48,210 nt of DNA from Nitrospirales bacterium. GTDB lineage: Bacteria; Nitrospirota; Nitrospiria; Nitrospirales; UBA8639. Shown one piece after another: positions 41,326-48,210 of this stretch (position 1 is its first letter; each line of letters begins with the position of its first letter). Made by a program: the position numbers and the translations under genes. The notes below the pieces were generated by a model, which saw nothing but the letters and a program-made list of their open reading frames with translations, did no database searches and was not told the origin of the DNA. Location: contig JAJDVY010000016.1 of NCBI GenBank assembly GCA_022825885.1, positions 1 through 48,210 on the forward strand, read 5' to 3'.

Positions 41326-44300
41326 ATGCCGAAACGCACCGACTTGCGGCGCATTCTTCTGATCGGCTCCGGGCCTATTGTGATCGGCCAAGCCTGTGAA
41401 TTTGATTATTCCGGCACCCAAGCCTGTAAGACCCTGAAGCAGGAAGGGTATGAAGTGGTGCTCATCAACTCGAATCCCGCCACGATCATGACGGATCCGG
41501 ACCTGGCGGACCGCACGTATATCGAACCCATTACGGTCGAAGTGGTGGAGCGGATTCTCGAACAGGAACGTCCCGATGCCTTACTCCCCACAATGGGCGG
41601 TCAAACGGCGTTAAACGTGACGATGCGCCTTCATGAGCAAGGGCTCCTGGAGAAATACAACGTGCGACTCATCGGGGCCAATTACGATGCCATCAACAAA
41701 GCTGAAGATCGTGAGGCGTTCAAACGGGCCATGCACAATATCGGCGTGGATACGCCGTTGAGCCGGTTGATTCGCAATAGGGAAGACGGCATGAGTTTTC
41801 TGGAAATCGTCGGATTCCCGGCCATTGTGCGTCCGTCTTTCACGTTAGGCGGAACCGGAGGGAACATTGCCTATAATCGTGAAGAGTTTGAACGGTACGT
41901 CGATTGGGCGTTACTGACCAGTCCGGTGGGAGAGGCGTTGATCGAACGTTCCTTGATCGGATGGAAGGAATATGAACTCGAGGTCATGCGGGACCTGAAG
42001 GACAACGTCGTCATCGTCTGTCCCATCGAAAACTTCGACGCCATGGGCGTCCACACCGGTGACAGTATTACGGTAGCCCCGGCCATGACCCTGACGGATA
42101 AGGAATATCAACGCATGCGGGACGCCGCGATTCGCATTATCCAGGAAATCGGCGTGGATACCGGCGGATCGAATATTCAATTCGCCCTCAACCCCGCAAA
42201 CGGGGAAATGATCGTCATTGAAATGAACCCGCGCGTGTCCCGGAGTTCGGCCTTGGCCTCCAAGGCCACCGGATTTCCGATTGCGAAAATCGCGGCGAAA
42301 TTGGCCGTCGGGTATACCCTGGATGAAATTGCCAATGACATTACCAAGGTGACGCAGGCCTCGTTTGAACCGACGATCGACTACGTCGTTGTCAAAGTCC
42401 CCCGATTCGCGTTTGAAAAATTCCATGGCTCCAATCCCACCCTCACGACCCAAATGAAATCCGTAGGTGAGGCGATGGCGTTGGGAAGAACGTTCAAAGA
42501 AGCGTTTCAAAAGGCCTTGCGTTCCCTGGAAACCGACCGCTGCGGTTTGATTTCCCTCAACGGGTTGGATCATTTCCTGCCGGAGGACGAGCTCGCTCCA
42601 TCCGTGTCGGAACATATTCGCACGGCCATGCAAGTCGCCCATCCGGATCGTCCCTGGCACATCGCCGACGGCCTGCGAGCCGGTATCTCCAAAAGCGAAA
42701 TCTTTTCGGCGACACACGTTGATCCCTGGTTTTTGGATCAGATCGAGGAACTCGTACTGTTTGAGCAACGATTGTTGGATCGCGCTCGTGCCCATGCCCG
42801 GGAGACGCCGCGCGAGTCCATGCTGGACGAGATTTTCCATAACCCGGAGGAACGTGAACGACTCAAGGAAGCCAAGGGTCTGGGGTTTTCGGATCAGCGG
42901 TTGGCGGAATTGCTGAACGTGCCGGCCGAAGCCGTGAGAGCGTTTCGAAGCATCCATCTGCCTTCCCACCACGTCACGTATTCACGGGTCGATACCTGCG
43001 CCGCCGAATTCGAAGCCTTGACTCCTTATCTGTATTCCACGTACGGCCGGGAATGTGAAGCGCGCCCGACGGACCAGAAAAAAGTCGTCATCCTGGGCGG
43101 CGGACCGAACCGGATCGGGCAGGGGATCGAGTTTGACTATTGCTGCGTGCATGCCACCCTGGCCCTGCGGGAATTGGGCATCGAAACCATCATGGTGAAT
43201 TGCAATCCCGAAACGGTGAGTACGGATTACGATACGTCAGACCGGCTCTATTTTGAACCGCTCGTCGAAGAGGACGTGTTGAACATCATGGAAGTGGAAC
43301 GTCCCATGGGCGTGGTGGTGCAATTCGGCGGACAAACGCCGCTCAAGTTGGCGCTTCCTTTGGAACGGGCCGGCGTCCCGATTTTAGGGACAAGCCCTGA
43401 TGCCATTGACCGCGCCGAAAATCGTGAGCGGTTCAGTGCGTTGATGACCACGTTGGGCTTTCAACAACCTCGTAATGGCTCGGCTTGGTCCGGTGAGGAA
43501 GCCTATGCCATTGCCTCACGAATCGGCTACCCGGTGATCGTGCGTCCATCATACGTCTTGGGCGGGCGGGCCATGCAAATCGTGTACGACGAACAATCGC
43601 TACGGCAATACATCAAAACGAACATCATGACGACGGCCCAATATCCTCTCTTGATCGACCAGTACTTGACCGACGCCATCGAGGTGGACGTGGATGCGAT
43701 TTCCGACGGAGCCGACGTTGTCGTGGCCGGCGTCATGGAACACGTGGAAGAAGCCGGCATTCATTCGGGAGATTCCGCCTGTTCCCTCCCTCCGCACTCC
43801 TTGCCCGAAGAATTGATAGATCGGATTCGCACACAAACCGTGGCCTTGGCGCGTGACCTGCGCGTGGTCGGCCTGATGAACGTGCAGTTCGCCGTTCAAG
43901 GGAATGAGGTGTTTGTCCTGGAAGTCAATCCCAGAGCTTCCCGTACGGTTCCGTTCGTGAGCAAAACCATTGGAGTCCCCTTGGCCAAACTCGCCATGAA
44001 AACCATGGTCGGGCATTCACTCCGGGACCTGAATTTTACCGAGGTTCCTGTCACGCGGCATATCGCGGTCAAGGAATCGGTGTTTCCCTTTACGAAGCTG
44101 GGGAACGTCGACGTGCTGTTGGGTCCTGAAATGCGTTCAACCGGGGAAGTGATGGGGATCGATCAGGATTTCGGATGGGCCTTTGCCAAATCCCAGGCCG
44201 CGGCGAGCTTGAGTTTGCCTCAGATGGGCACCATCATCATGAGCGTGAAAGACGGCGACAAACCCGGGACAGTCGACGTGGCCAAGCGCCTGCAAACGTT

Positions 44301-44622
44301 GGGGTTCAAGCTTCAAGCCACGCGGGGCACGGCCGCGTATTTGCTCGAACGCGGCCTTGACGTGGAACCCGTCAATAAAGTGAAGGAAGGCCGCCCCCAT
44401 CTTGTCGACCACATCAAGAACCGTCAGGCTCAGTTGGTCGTCAATACCGTAGGCACCGCCTCCTCCCATCATGATTCGCTGCCGATTCGACGGGAAGCGC
44501 TGCAACAGAACATTCCGTATTTCACGACGATCCAGGGCATTCAGGCGGCCGTGACCGCCATCGAGGCCATGAAGAAAGCGTCACTCACGATCAAACCTTT
44601 GCAAGACTATCATCCGACCTGA
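41326..44622 (+). CDS. carB: Carbamoyl phosphate synthase large chain
   Basis: 1098 residues, the normal two-ATP-grasp layout. First half: [20 protein letters not shown] and [13 protein letters not shown]. Second half, from about 585: [19 protein letters not shown] and [16 protein letters not shown]. An allosteric MGS-like domain follows from about 960 ([20 protein letters not shown]). It makes carbamoyl phosphate from bicarbonate, ATP and ammonia supplied by CarA, for pyrimidines and arginine. It starts six bases after the peptidase gene. Confidence 0.98.
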   Translation: MPKRTDLRRILLIGSGPIVIGQACEFDYSGTQACKTLKQEGYEVVLINSNPATIMTDPDLADRTYIEPITVEVVERILEQERPDALLPTMGGQTALNVTMRLHEQGLLEKYNVRLIGANYDAINKAEDREAFKRAMHNIGVDTPLSRLIRNREDGMSFLEIVGFPAIVRPSFTLGGTGGNIAYNREEFERYVDWALLTSPVGEALIERSLIGWKEYELEVMRDLKDNVVIVCPIENFDAMGVHTGDSITVAPAMTLTDKEYQRMRDAAIRIIQEIGVDTGGSNIQFALNPANGEMIVIEMNPRVSRSSALASKATGFPIAKIAAKLAVGYTLDEIANDITKVTQASFEPTIDYVVVKVPRFAFEKFHGSNPTLTTQMKSVGEAMALGRTFKEAFQKALRSLETDRCGLISLNGLDHFLPEDELAPSVSEHIRTAMQVAHPDRPWHIADGLRAGISKSEIFSATHVDPWFLDQIEELVLFEQRLLDRARAHARETPRESMLDEIFHNPEERERLKEAKGLGFSDQRLAELLNVPAEAVRAFRSIHLPSHHVTYSRVDTCAAEFEALTPYLYSTYGRECEARPTDQKKVVILGGGPNRIGQGIEFDYCCVHATLALRELGIETIMVNCNPETVSTDYDTSDRLYFEPLVEEDVLNIMEVERPMGVVVQFGGQTPLKLALPLERAGVPILGTSPDAIDRAENRERFSALMTTLGFQQPRNGSAWSGEEAYAIASRIGYPVIVRPSYVLGGRAMQIVYDEQSLRQYIKTNIMTTAQYPLLIDQYLTDAIEVDVDAISDGADVVVAGVMEHVEEAGIHSGDSACSLPPHSLPEELIDRIRTQTVALARDLRVVGLMNVQFAVQGNEVFVLEVNPRASRTVPFVSKTIGVPLAKLAMKTMVGHSLRDLNFTEVPVTRHIAVKESVFPFTKLGNVDVLLGPEMRSTGEVMGIDQDFGWAFAKSQAAASLSLPQMGTIIMSVKDGDKPGTVDVAKRLQTLGFKLQATRGTAAYLLERGLDVEPVNKVKEGRPHLVDHIKNRQAQLVVNTVGTASSHHDSLPIRREALQQNIPYFTTIQGIQAAVTAIEAMKKASLTIKPLQDYHPT

Positions 44623-44709
44623 TAAGAGGAACGCTTTCGGAATGACCAGCAGTGGTCATCGCAAATCCACAATCCAAAATCAGCAATCCAAAATCCGTTT
44701 GGAGGAATC

Positions 44710-45183
44710 ATGGCTGTTCCGATGACAAAAAAAGGATATGAGGGGCTCAAGGCGGAATTGGACCGGCTGAGGAAAGTCGAGCGTCCTCAAAACATTCAGG
44801 ACATTGCCGAAGCACGGGAACACGGGGATTTGCGGGAAAATGCCGAATTCAAGGCGGCGAAGGAGCGACAGCAATATATCGAGACGCGAATGAGTGAACT
44901 CGAACATAAATTGGGCGACGCACAGGTTATCGAGTCCGGCACCGGTCCCAGCGAAACCGTGGTGTTCGGGACCACCGTCCGCCTCTTGGAAGTGGATTCG
45001 GAAGAAGAAAAAGCCTATACCCTCGTCGGCCAGGAAGAAGCCGACCTCAAAAACGGTTCGATTTCCGTGCAATCGCCGATCGGGCGGGCGTTAATCGGTC
45101 ATCGCGTCGGGGACGTGGTGCAGGTGAATCGGCCGGCAGGGATGATCGAGTACGAAATTCAAGAAATCTTTTTCCCGGAGTAA
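44710..45183 (+). CDS. greA: Transcription elongation factor GreA
   Basis: 157 residues. VPMTKKGYEGLKAELDRL, then EHGDLRENAEFKAAKERQ, is the coiled-coil tip with the acidic pair that stimulates RNA cleavage by backtracked polymerase. The C-terminal half (SIQSP-like SVQSPIGRALIGHRVGD) binds polymerase. TTGGAGGAATC gives a strong ribosome site. The gap before it holds an ATGACCA/TGGTCAT hairpin and two CAATCCAAAATC words. carB-greA adjacency is common across bacteria. Confidence 0.97.
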   Translation: MAVPMTKKGYEGLKAELDRLRKVERPQNIQDIAEAREHGDLRENAEFKAAKERQQYIETRMSELEHKLGDAQVIESGTGPSETVVFGTTVRLLEVDSEEEKAYTLVGQEEADLKNGSISVQSPIGRALIGHRVGDVVQVNRPAGMIEYEIQEIFFPE

Positions 45184-45187
45184 CCCC

Positions 45188-45988
45188 ATGCCTTCAGCCA
45201 TATCCGTCCTGACGCTACTCACCGATTTCGGCGCACGCGATCATTTCGTCGCCAGCATGAAAGGGGTGATCCTGGGTATTAACAACCAGGCCCGCATCAT
45301 CGACGTCTCGCATAACGTGGAATCATACTCCATCGAAGAAGCCGCCTTTCTTCTGAACTCCTGCTATCACTACTTTCCGGACGGCACCGTGCACGTCGTG
45401 GTCGTGGATCCGGGAGTCGGGTCGTCACGTCGCGGGTTAATTGTCACGACGTCGCGGTTTTTTTTCGTCGCACCCGACAACGGCGTGTTGACTTATATTT
45501 TTGAAAATGAACACTCCGTCGAGGTCCGGCAAATCGAAAATCGCCAATTTCGCCTGGATTCCGAAGGCGCGACGTTCGAGGGCCGGGATGTATTTGCACC
45601 GGCTGCCGCCTGGTTGACGCGAGGACAAACGCCCGGAGCTTACGGACGTCTGGTTGCCGATTACGAAAGGTTACAGATTCAGAGACCCGAGGTGCGGGAC
45701 GGATCTCTTCACGGTCGTGTGGCCTACGTCGATCGCTTCGGTAACATTATCACCGACGTGACTCCGGCCGACATTCAAGCACTCCAGGCGATCACGAAGC
45801 GCAAGAGTGTCGCGTTTGAAATCGGCGGCATCACCATCGACACGATCAAGACGCATTATGAACAGGGTTCGTCGGATATGCCGAACGCCTTGATCAACAG
45901 CAACGGCTATCTCGAAGTGTTCCTGAAGGAAAGCAGCGCTGCGGAAAGACTGGGGATTAAGACCGGAACGCCTCTGGAGATCCAATAA
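45188..45988 (+). CDS. SAM hydroxide adenosyltransferase (SAM hydrolase)
   Basis: 266 residues, normal for the DUF62/fluorinase-like family. LTLLTDFGARDHFVASMKGV at the start and VVVVDPGVGSSRRGLIV are the signature regions. Family members without a halogenase loop split SAM with hydroxide into adenosine and methionine; no chlorinase or fluorinase-type insertion is obvious. It lies four bases after greA and closes the plus-strand cluster. Confidence 0.92.
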   Translation: MPSAISVLTLLTDFGARDHFVASMKGVILGINNQARIIDVSHNVESYSIEEAAFLLNSCYHYFPDGTVHVVVVDPGVGSSRRGLIVTTSRFFFVAPDNGVLTYIFENEHSVEVRQIENRQFRLDSEGATFEGRDVFAPAAAWLTRGQTPGAYGRLVADYERLQIQRPEVRDGSLHGRVAYVDRFGNIITDVTPADIQALQAITKRKSVAFEIGGITIDTIKTHYEQGSSDMPNALINSNGYLEVFLKESSAAERLGIKTGTPLEIQ

Positions 45989-46050
45989 ATCAGAGGGGCC
46001 TTAAACGTATTGATGCGAGAATAACCCCCTCCGTCATTTCTGCCTTTCTC

Positions 46051-46086
46051 TTTCTGTCATTCCTGCGAAAGCAGGAATGACAGAAA
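46051..46086. terminator. Perfect hairpin, end of the pyr-carB-greA cluster
   Basis: TTTCTGTCATTCCTGC, loop GAAA, then the exact complement, 16-bp arms. It is the cleanest copy of the TGTCATTCC dispersed repeat and lies 63 bases after the last stop. It probably ends transcripts from both sides, although the T-run is short. Confidence 0.65.
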
Positions 46087-46144
46087 ATAAATTACCGTCA
46101 AATTATTGACATAATATTGACAGAATATGGAAGTTTGTGTCTCG

Positions 46145-46576
46145 TCAATCGCCGCCGTGAAACGCATCCCGGTCGTACTCGTCCTGCATGGATTCCATGC
46201 GGTGGCCCAGCCCACGTTTAAATGACTGTCGAATTGCGACGATACGTTCGTACGCCTCGGTCCCTTTCATGTGAGGGCCGAAGCGGGCAAGAAATTGTTC
46301 GGTGAGCTGAACCCCTTTTTGGAAATGGCGCGGAATCGTTTCCTCCGTCACTTGTTGCCAGGTGATGAAAATCAAGAATTCCTGATACGACCGGGCATCA
46401 GGCAAGCGTTCGCCTATGGCAATCAGGGTATCATAGGCGCGTGCGGCTTCTGAACCCGTCTCAGAAGAAAACGTGTCCTCCGCTTCTTCAATTTCCTGTT
46501 GAAAATCACCCAGGTCGTCCTGAGCATAGGCTTGAACCAGGGCCTTGTGTGCCGTGATAGCAGGATCAAAATTCAT
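46145..46576 (-). CDS. Unknown 143-aa helical protein
   Basis: 143 residues from the ATG at 46576 (a GTG just before it is possible). It appears all-alpha and acidic: FDPAITAHKALVQAYAQDDL, EIEEAEDTFSSETGSEAAR, then FIFITWQQVTEETIPRHFQK. No signal peptide, membrane helix or known motif is visible. It is single, between a terminator hairpin and the HicAB-like pair. Confidence 0.6.
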   Translation of the reverse strand: MNFDPAITAHKALVQAYAQDDLGDFQQEIEEAEDTFSSETGSEAARAYDTLIAIGERLPDARSYQEFLIFITWQQVTEETIPRHFQKGVQLTEQFLARFGPHMKGTEAYERIVAIRQSFKRGLGHRMESMQDEYDRDAFHGGD

Positions 46577-46693
46577 CACTGTTACTCATGAATGTGGAAG
46601 ATGGCATGAGATGCGGTTCTATACACTTGGAACAGCGTAAAAGGGGAGGATGAACTAACGGAAAACGGAATCAAGTGTTGCCAAATCTTTTGG

Positions 46694-47131
46694 CTATGCA
46701 GCATGTGCGGCAATCACCAGCCGCTTTCCGAAGATCTTGAGAGCCGCTTCTATTTGGCCAATGTGTGAACGGTGATCGAGATCAAGCAGCCGCCTGACGG
46801 TTCCTTCCATGACCCCAAGTTGTCGGGCCAGCGCCACATTGCTGACACCTTGCTCGCGCATTGCCTGGTAAAGGGCAAGTTTGGCAGCCACCAACGCCGG
46901 AAGTGTGACGACAGGACATCCTCGCGCCGGTGACGGGCGCGGAATGTTGCGCCGTTCGTTGACGTATCCACCAAGGGCGGCAATAAGACAATCTTCCGCC
47001 TCAGCCAGTGCCTCTTGTTCGGTCGTACCTTCTGTCAGCGCTTCAGGGACATCGAGAAACGATACGAGTACGTTGCCTTCTTCCCGTGCGTCCAACTTGA
47101 CCGGATACGCCAATTGCATTGACTTTGCCAT
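46694..47131 (-). CDS. HicB-like antitoxin
   Basis: 145 residues. YPVKLDAREEGNVLVSFLDV then TEGTTEQEALAEAEDCLIAA is the HicB partial RNase-H fold, and VSNVALARQLGVMEGTVRRL plus QIEAALKIFGKRL is a C-terminal helix-turn-helix for operator binding. AAAAGGAG lies ten bases before the ATG at 47131. It is downstream of the HicA-like gene, the usual order. Confidence 0.9.
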   Translation of the reverse strand: MAKSMQLAYPVKLDAREEGNVLVSFLDVPEALTEGTTEQEALAEAEDCLIAALGGYVNERRNIPRPSPARGCPVVTLPALVAAKLALYQAMREQGVSNVALARQLGVMEGTVRRLLDLDHRSHIGQIEAALKIFGKRLVIAAHAA

Positions 47132-47154
47132 ATTCCCATATCTCCTTTTAGTTC

Positions 47155-47364
47155 TCAGAGATCCTTATGAGACAAACCAAGTTGTGAGAGCATTGCAGCA
47201 AGAAGCCCTTTGCCGATTTCTTTTCGGCGATCTTTGACTGTTGTAAAACGATCTCCATAGTAAATACGTCCGTGGTTTCCCTTGCCTTTCCTGGCTTCTA
47301 AGCGTACATGGATGCCACGCTTGCGACCGAGTTTCTCCACGCGTCTGATAAAATCTCCACCCAT
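47155..47364 (-). CDS. HicA-like mRNA interferase toxin
   Basis: About 69 residues from ATG 47364; a GTG at 47379 would overlap the promoter. GGDFIRRVEKLGRKRGIHVR, then KGNHGRIYYGDRFTTV and GLLAAMLSQLGLS, matches the HicA double-stranded-RNA-binding fold. The catalytic His is in GNHG in place of the more usual GSHH. It cuts mRNA when free. The antitoxin gene follows after 23 bases. Confidence 0.82.
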   Translation of the reverse strand: MGGDFIRRVEKLGRKRGIHVRLEARKGKGNHGRIYYGDRFTTVKDRRKEIGKGLLAAMLSQLGLSHKDL

Positions 47365-47367
47365 CGT

Positions 47368-47396
47368 AGTATATCGCACATAAATGTACGAGGCAA
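47368..47396 (-). promoter_or_regulatory. Promoter of the HicAB-like pair
   Basis: On the minus strand, TTGCCT (47396-47391), a 17-base spacer and TATACT (47373-47368). The toxin ATG starts only four bases after the -10 box, so the message would be leaderless or nearly so. Confidence 0.6.
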
Positions 47397-47482
47397 TGCC
47401 CGACTCATGATCTGTCTTTGTGGAAACATGTCACACTCAAAATTCTATAACCACTGTTGAGAACAGCGATTCCTAGTGAACT

Positions 47483-48100
47483 TCATTTGTCTGGATCAGG
47501 AATACGAATCCAAGGGTCGCCTATGGGGCGTTCTCTCTCTCCGCTCCTATATTGTACATTTACAAGATCAACTGCACAGTTTGGATCGATAGGACAGCGA
47601 GCAAAATGATTGTGATAAAGAGTGGAAACATATTGCACGGGATCGGTACTTCCCACATTGAAAGTCAAAACTGCAGAAATCGATCTATTGTGTTCTCGCG
47701 TCAGCGTTTCTTCTCCGGCAGATTTTTGGCCTACGATATGTGGCAAATATCTAGGGTCGCTTGGAACTGACATAATGACAGCGTCCTGACCAAACATTGC
47801 CACGTGCATTTCTGTCGGAAGCCCAGTTATTCCTGTACCCGTACAATCGAGAATGCAAACAATACCTGGAAGCCCCCGATTCGAGTATCGATGTAGCTGA
47901 TTGTTGGCCTTCTTGAGCTGGTTTCTAATTCGTGGAATATCTTCCTCCAAGACATTATGCAACCCTTCACGACGATCATTTTCCGTCTCTTCGATTGCTT
48001 TGACTTCGACGACTATAGTTCTGCCATCAATTAAAAGTCTAAAATCCGGTCGACGGACTCCAGGCATTCCGTAAGCTTCCCCGTCAAGGAGACAGTTCAA
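47483..48100 (-). CDS. PD-(D/E)XK-like nuclease fragment next to an IS3-type element
   Basis: 205 residues from a TTG at 48100, but the frame opens only eight codons further up (first stop about 48125), within the transposase gene. RRPDFRLLIDGRTIVVEVKAIEE gives D19 and E32-V-K34, a restriction-type catalytic core, very near the N-terminus. Nucleases of this kind normally have more residues before the core, so the 5' end may have been removed by the insertion sequence. The rest (RIRNQLKKANNQLHRYSNRG; GIVCILDCTG) fits the later strands of the fold. Function unknown; probably a broken or shortened gene. Confidence 0.6.
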   Translation of the reverse strand: MNCLLDGEAYGMPGVRRPDFRLLIDGRTIVVEVKAIEETENDRREGLHNVLEEDIPRIRNQLKKANNQLHRYSNRGLPGIVCILDCTGTGITGLPTEMHVAMFGQDAVIMSVPSDPRYLPHIVGQKSAGEETLTREHNRSISAVLTFNVGSTDPVQYVSTLYHNHFARCPIDPNCAVDLVNVQYRSGERERPIGDPWIRIPDPDK

Positions 48101-48210
48101 AAGTAGAGGATTCGGCGTTTTGGTTCATGCACTCGGCAGGGGTACGCCCTCCGAGAGCATCATGAGGGCGGCGCTCGTTGTAGTCGAGGCGCCACCAGTG
48201 GGTCATTTCT
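48084..48210 (-). CDS. IS3-family transposase, C-terminal fragment cut by the window edge
   Basis: Read leftward, the last 41 codons give WWRLDYNERRPHDALGGRTP, then AECMNQNAESSTFELSP and a TGA at 48084-48086. YNxxRPHxALG(G)xTP is the hallmark end of IS3-type OrfB integrase-core transposases. The rest lies to the right of the window. It overlaps the start of the nuclease-like ORF by 17 bases in another frame. Confidence 0.85.
   Translation of the reverse strand, partial: EMTHWWRLDYNERRPHDALGGRTPAECMNQNAESSTFELSP

Noticed and set aside
40267-42972. Long minus-strand frames opposite the M48 peptidase and carB
   Set aside because: Antisense to well-supported genes; no motif.

Overview
The window is a GC-moderate (roughly mid-50s %) bacterial chromosome segment from a Gram-negative-type bacterium. 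Lipoprotein signals, an outer-membrane autotransporter barrel, an RpoH-type sigma factor beside groESL, and an MFS nitrate/nitrite transporter are all present. The gene set and codon style remind me of Nitrospirota (Nitrospira-like), but this is an impression; no 16S or marker search was possible.

Layout. 1-91: 5' end of an IS30-family transposase cut by the window edge. 400-7053: a tiny secreted acidic protein, a UreH/NicO-type metal transporter, mutS2, queG, a small Cys-rich exported protein and a YbdK-type carboxylate-amine ligase. 7178-15325: an accessory island. It appears to be a tandem duplication of a cassette (97-bp repeat, DUF4143-type ATPase, antitoxin/PIN toxin, small ORF). The two copies have decayed reciprocally, and an MmeI-like restriction-modification gene plus a translationally coupled putative nuclease sits inside the second copy. 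15371-18669: groEL, groES and rpoH on the minus strand, with a sigma-32-like promoter ahead of groES. 19011-22839: a NarK-type transporter, then ribBA-ribH-nusB. 23105-27353: a MazEF-like pair, an orphan ribbon-helix-helix antitoxin overlapping purB, purB-purS-purQ with no purL in view, and a VapBC-like pair. 27378-34407: an unknown possible DNA-binding protein, tRNA-Phe, proA, a NalP/SphB1-like subtilase autotransporter and a 610-aa protein of unknown function. 34430-45988: a long plus-strand pyrimidine cluster, pyrR-pyrB-pyrC-(membrane protein)-carA-sppA-(M48 peptidase)-carB-greA-SAM hydrolase. It is preceded by a compact leader with promoter, candidate PyrR-binding loop, 18-aa leader ORF and terminator. 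46145-48210: an unknown protein, a HicAB-like pair, a PD-(D/E)XK-like ORF, and the 3' end of an IS3-type transposase.

How the genes work together. Three nucleotide pathways dominate. UMP synthesis (carAB, pyrB, pyrC) appears regulated by PyrR/attenuation. Purine synthesis is represented by purB/purS/purQ, and riboflavin by ribBA/ribH. RpoH, GroES and GroEL form a heat-shock unit. Around these housekeeping blocks lie many toxin-antitoxin modules, intact and broken, and many short dispersed palindromic repeats of two sequence families (TGTCATYCC...GGATCCAGTGTC and CCTGTCCTGAGCGNAGYCGAAGGA). One copy of the second family has become in-frame coding sequence inside carA.

The strongest items for follow-up are the duplicated, reciprocally decayed cassette that hosts the restriction island, the pyr leader architecture, the repeat-derived insertion in CarA, the groES leader inverted repeat, and the orphan antitoxin coupled to purB.
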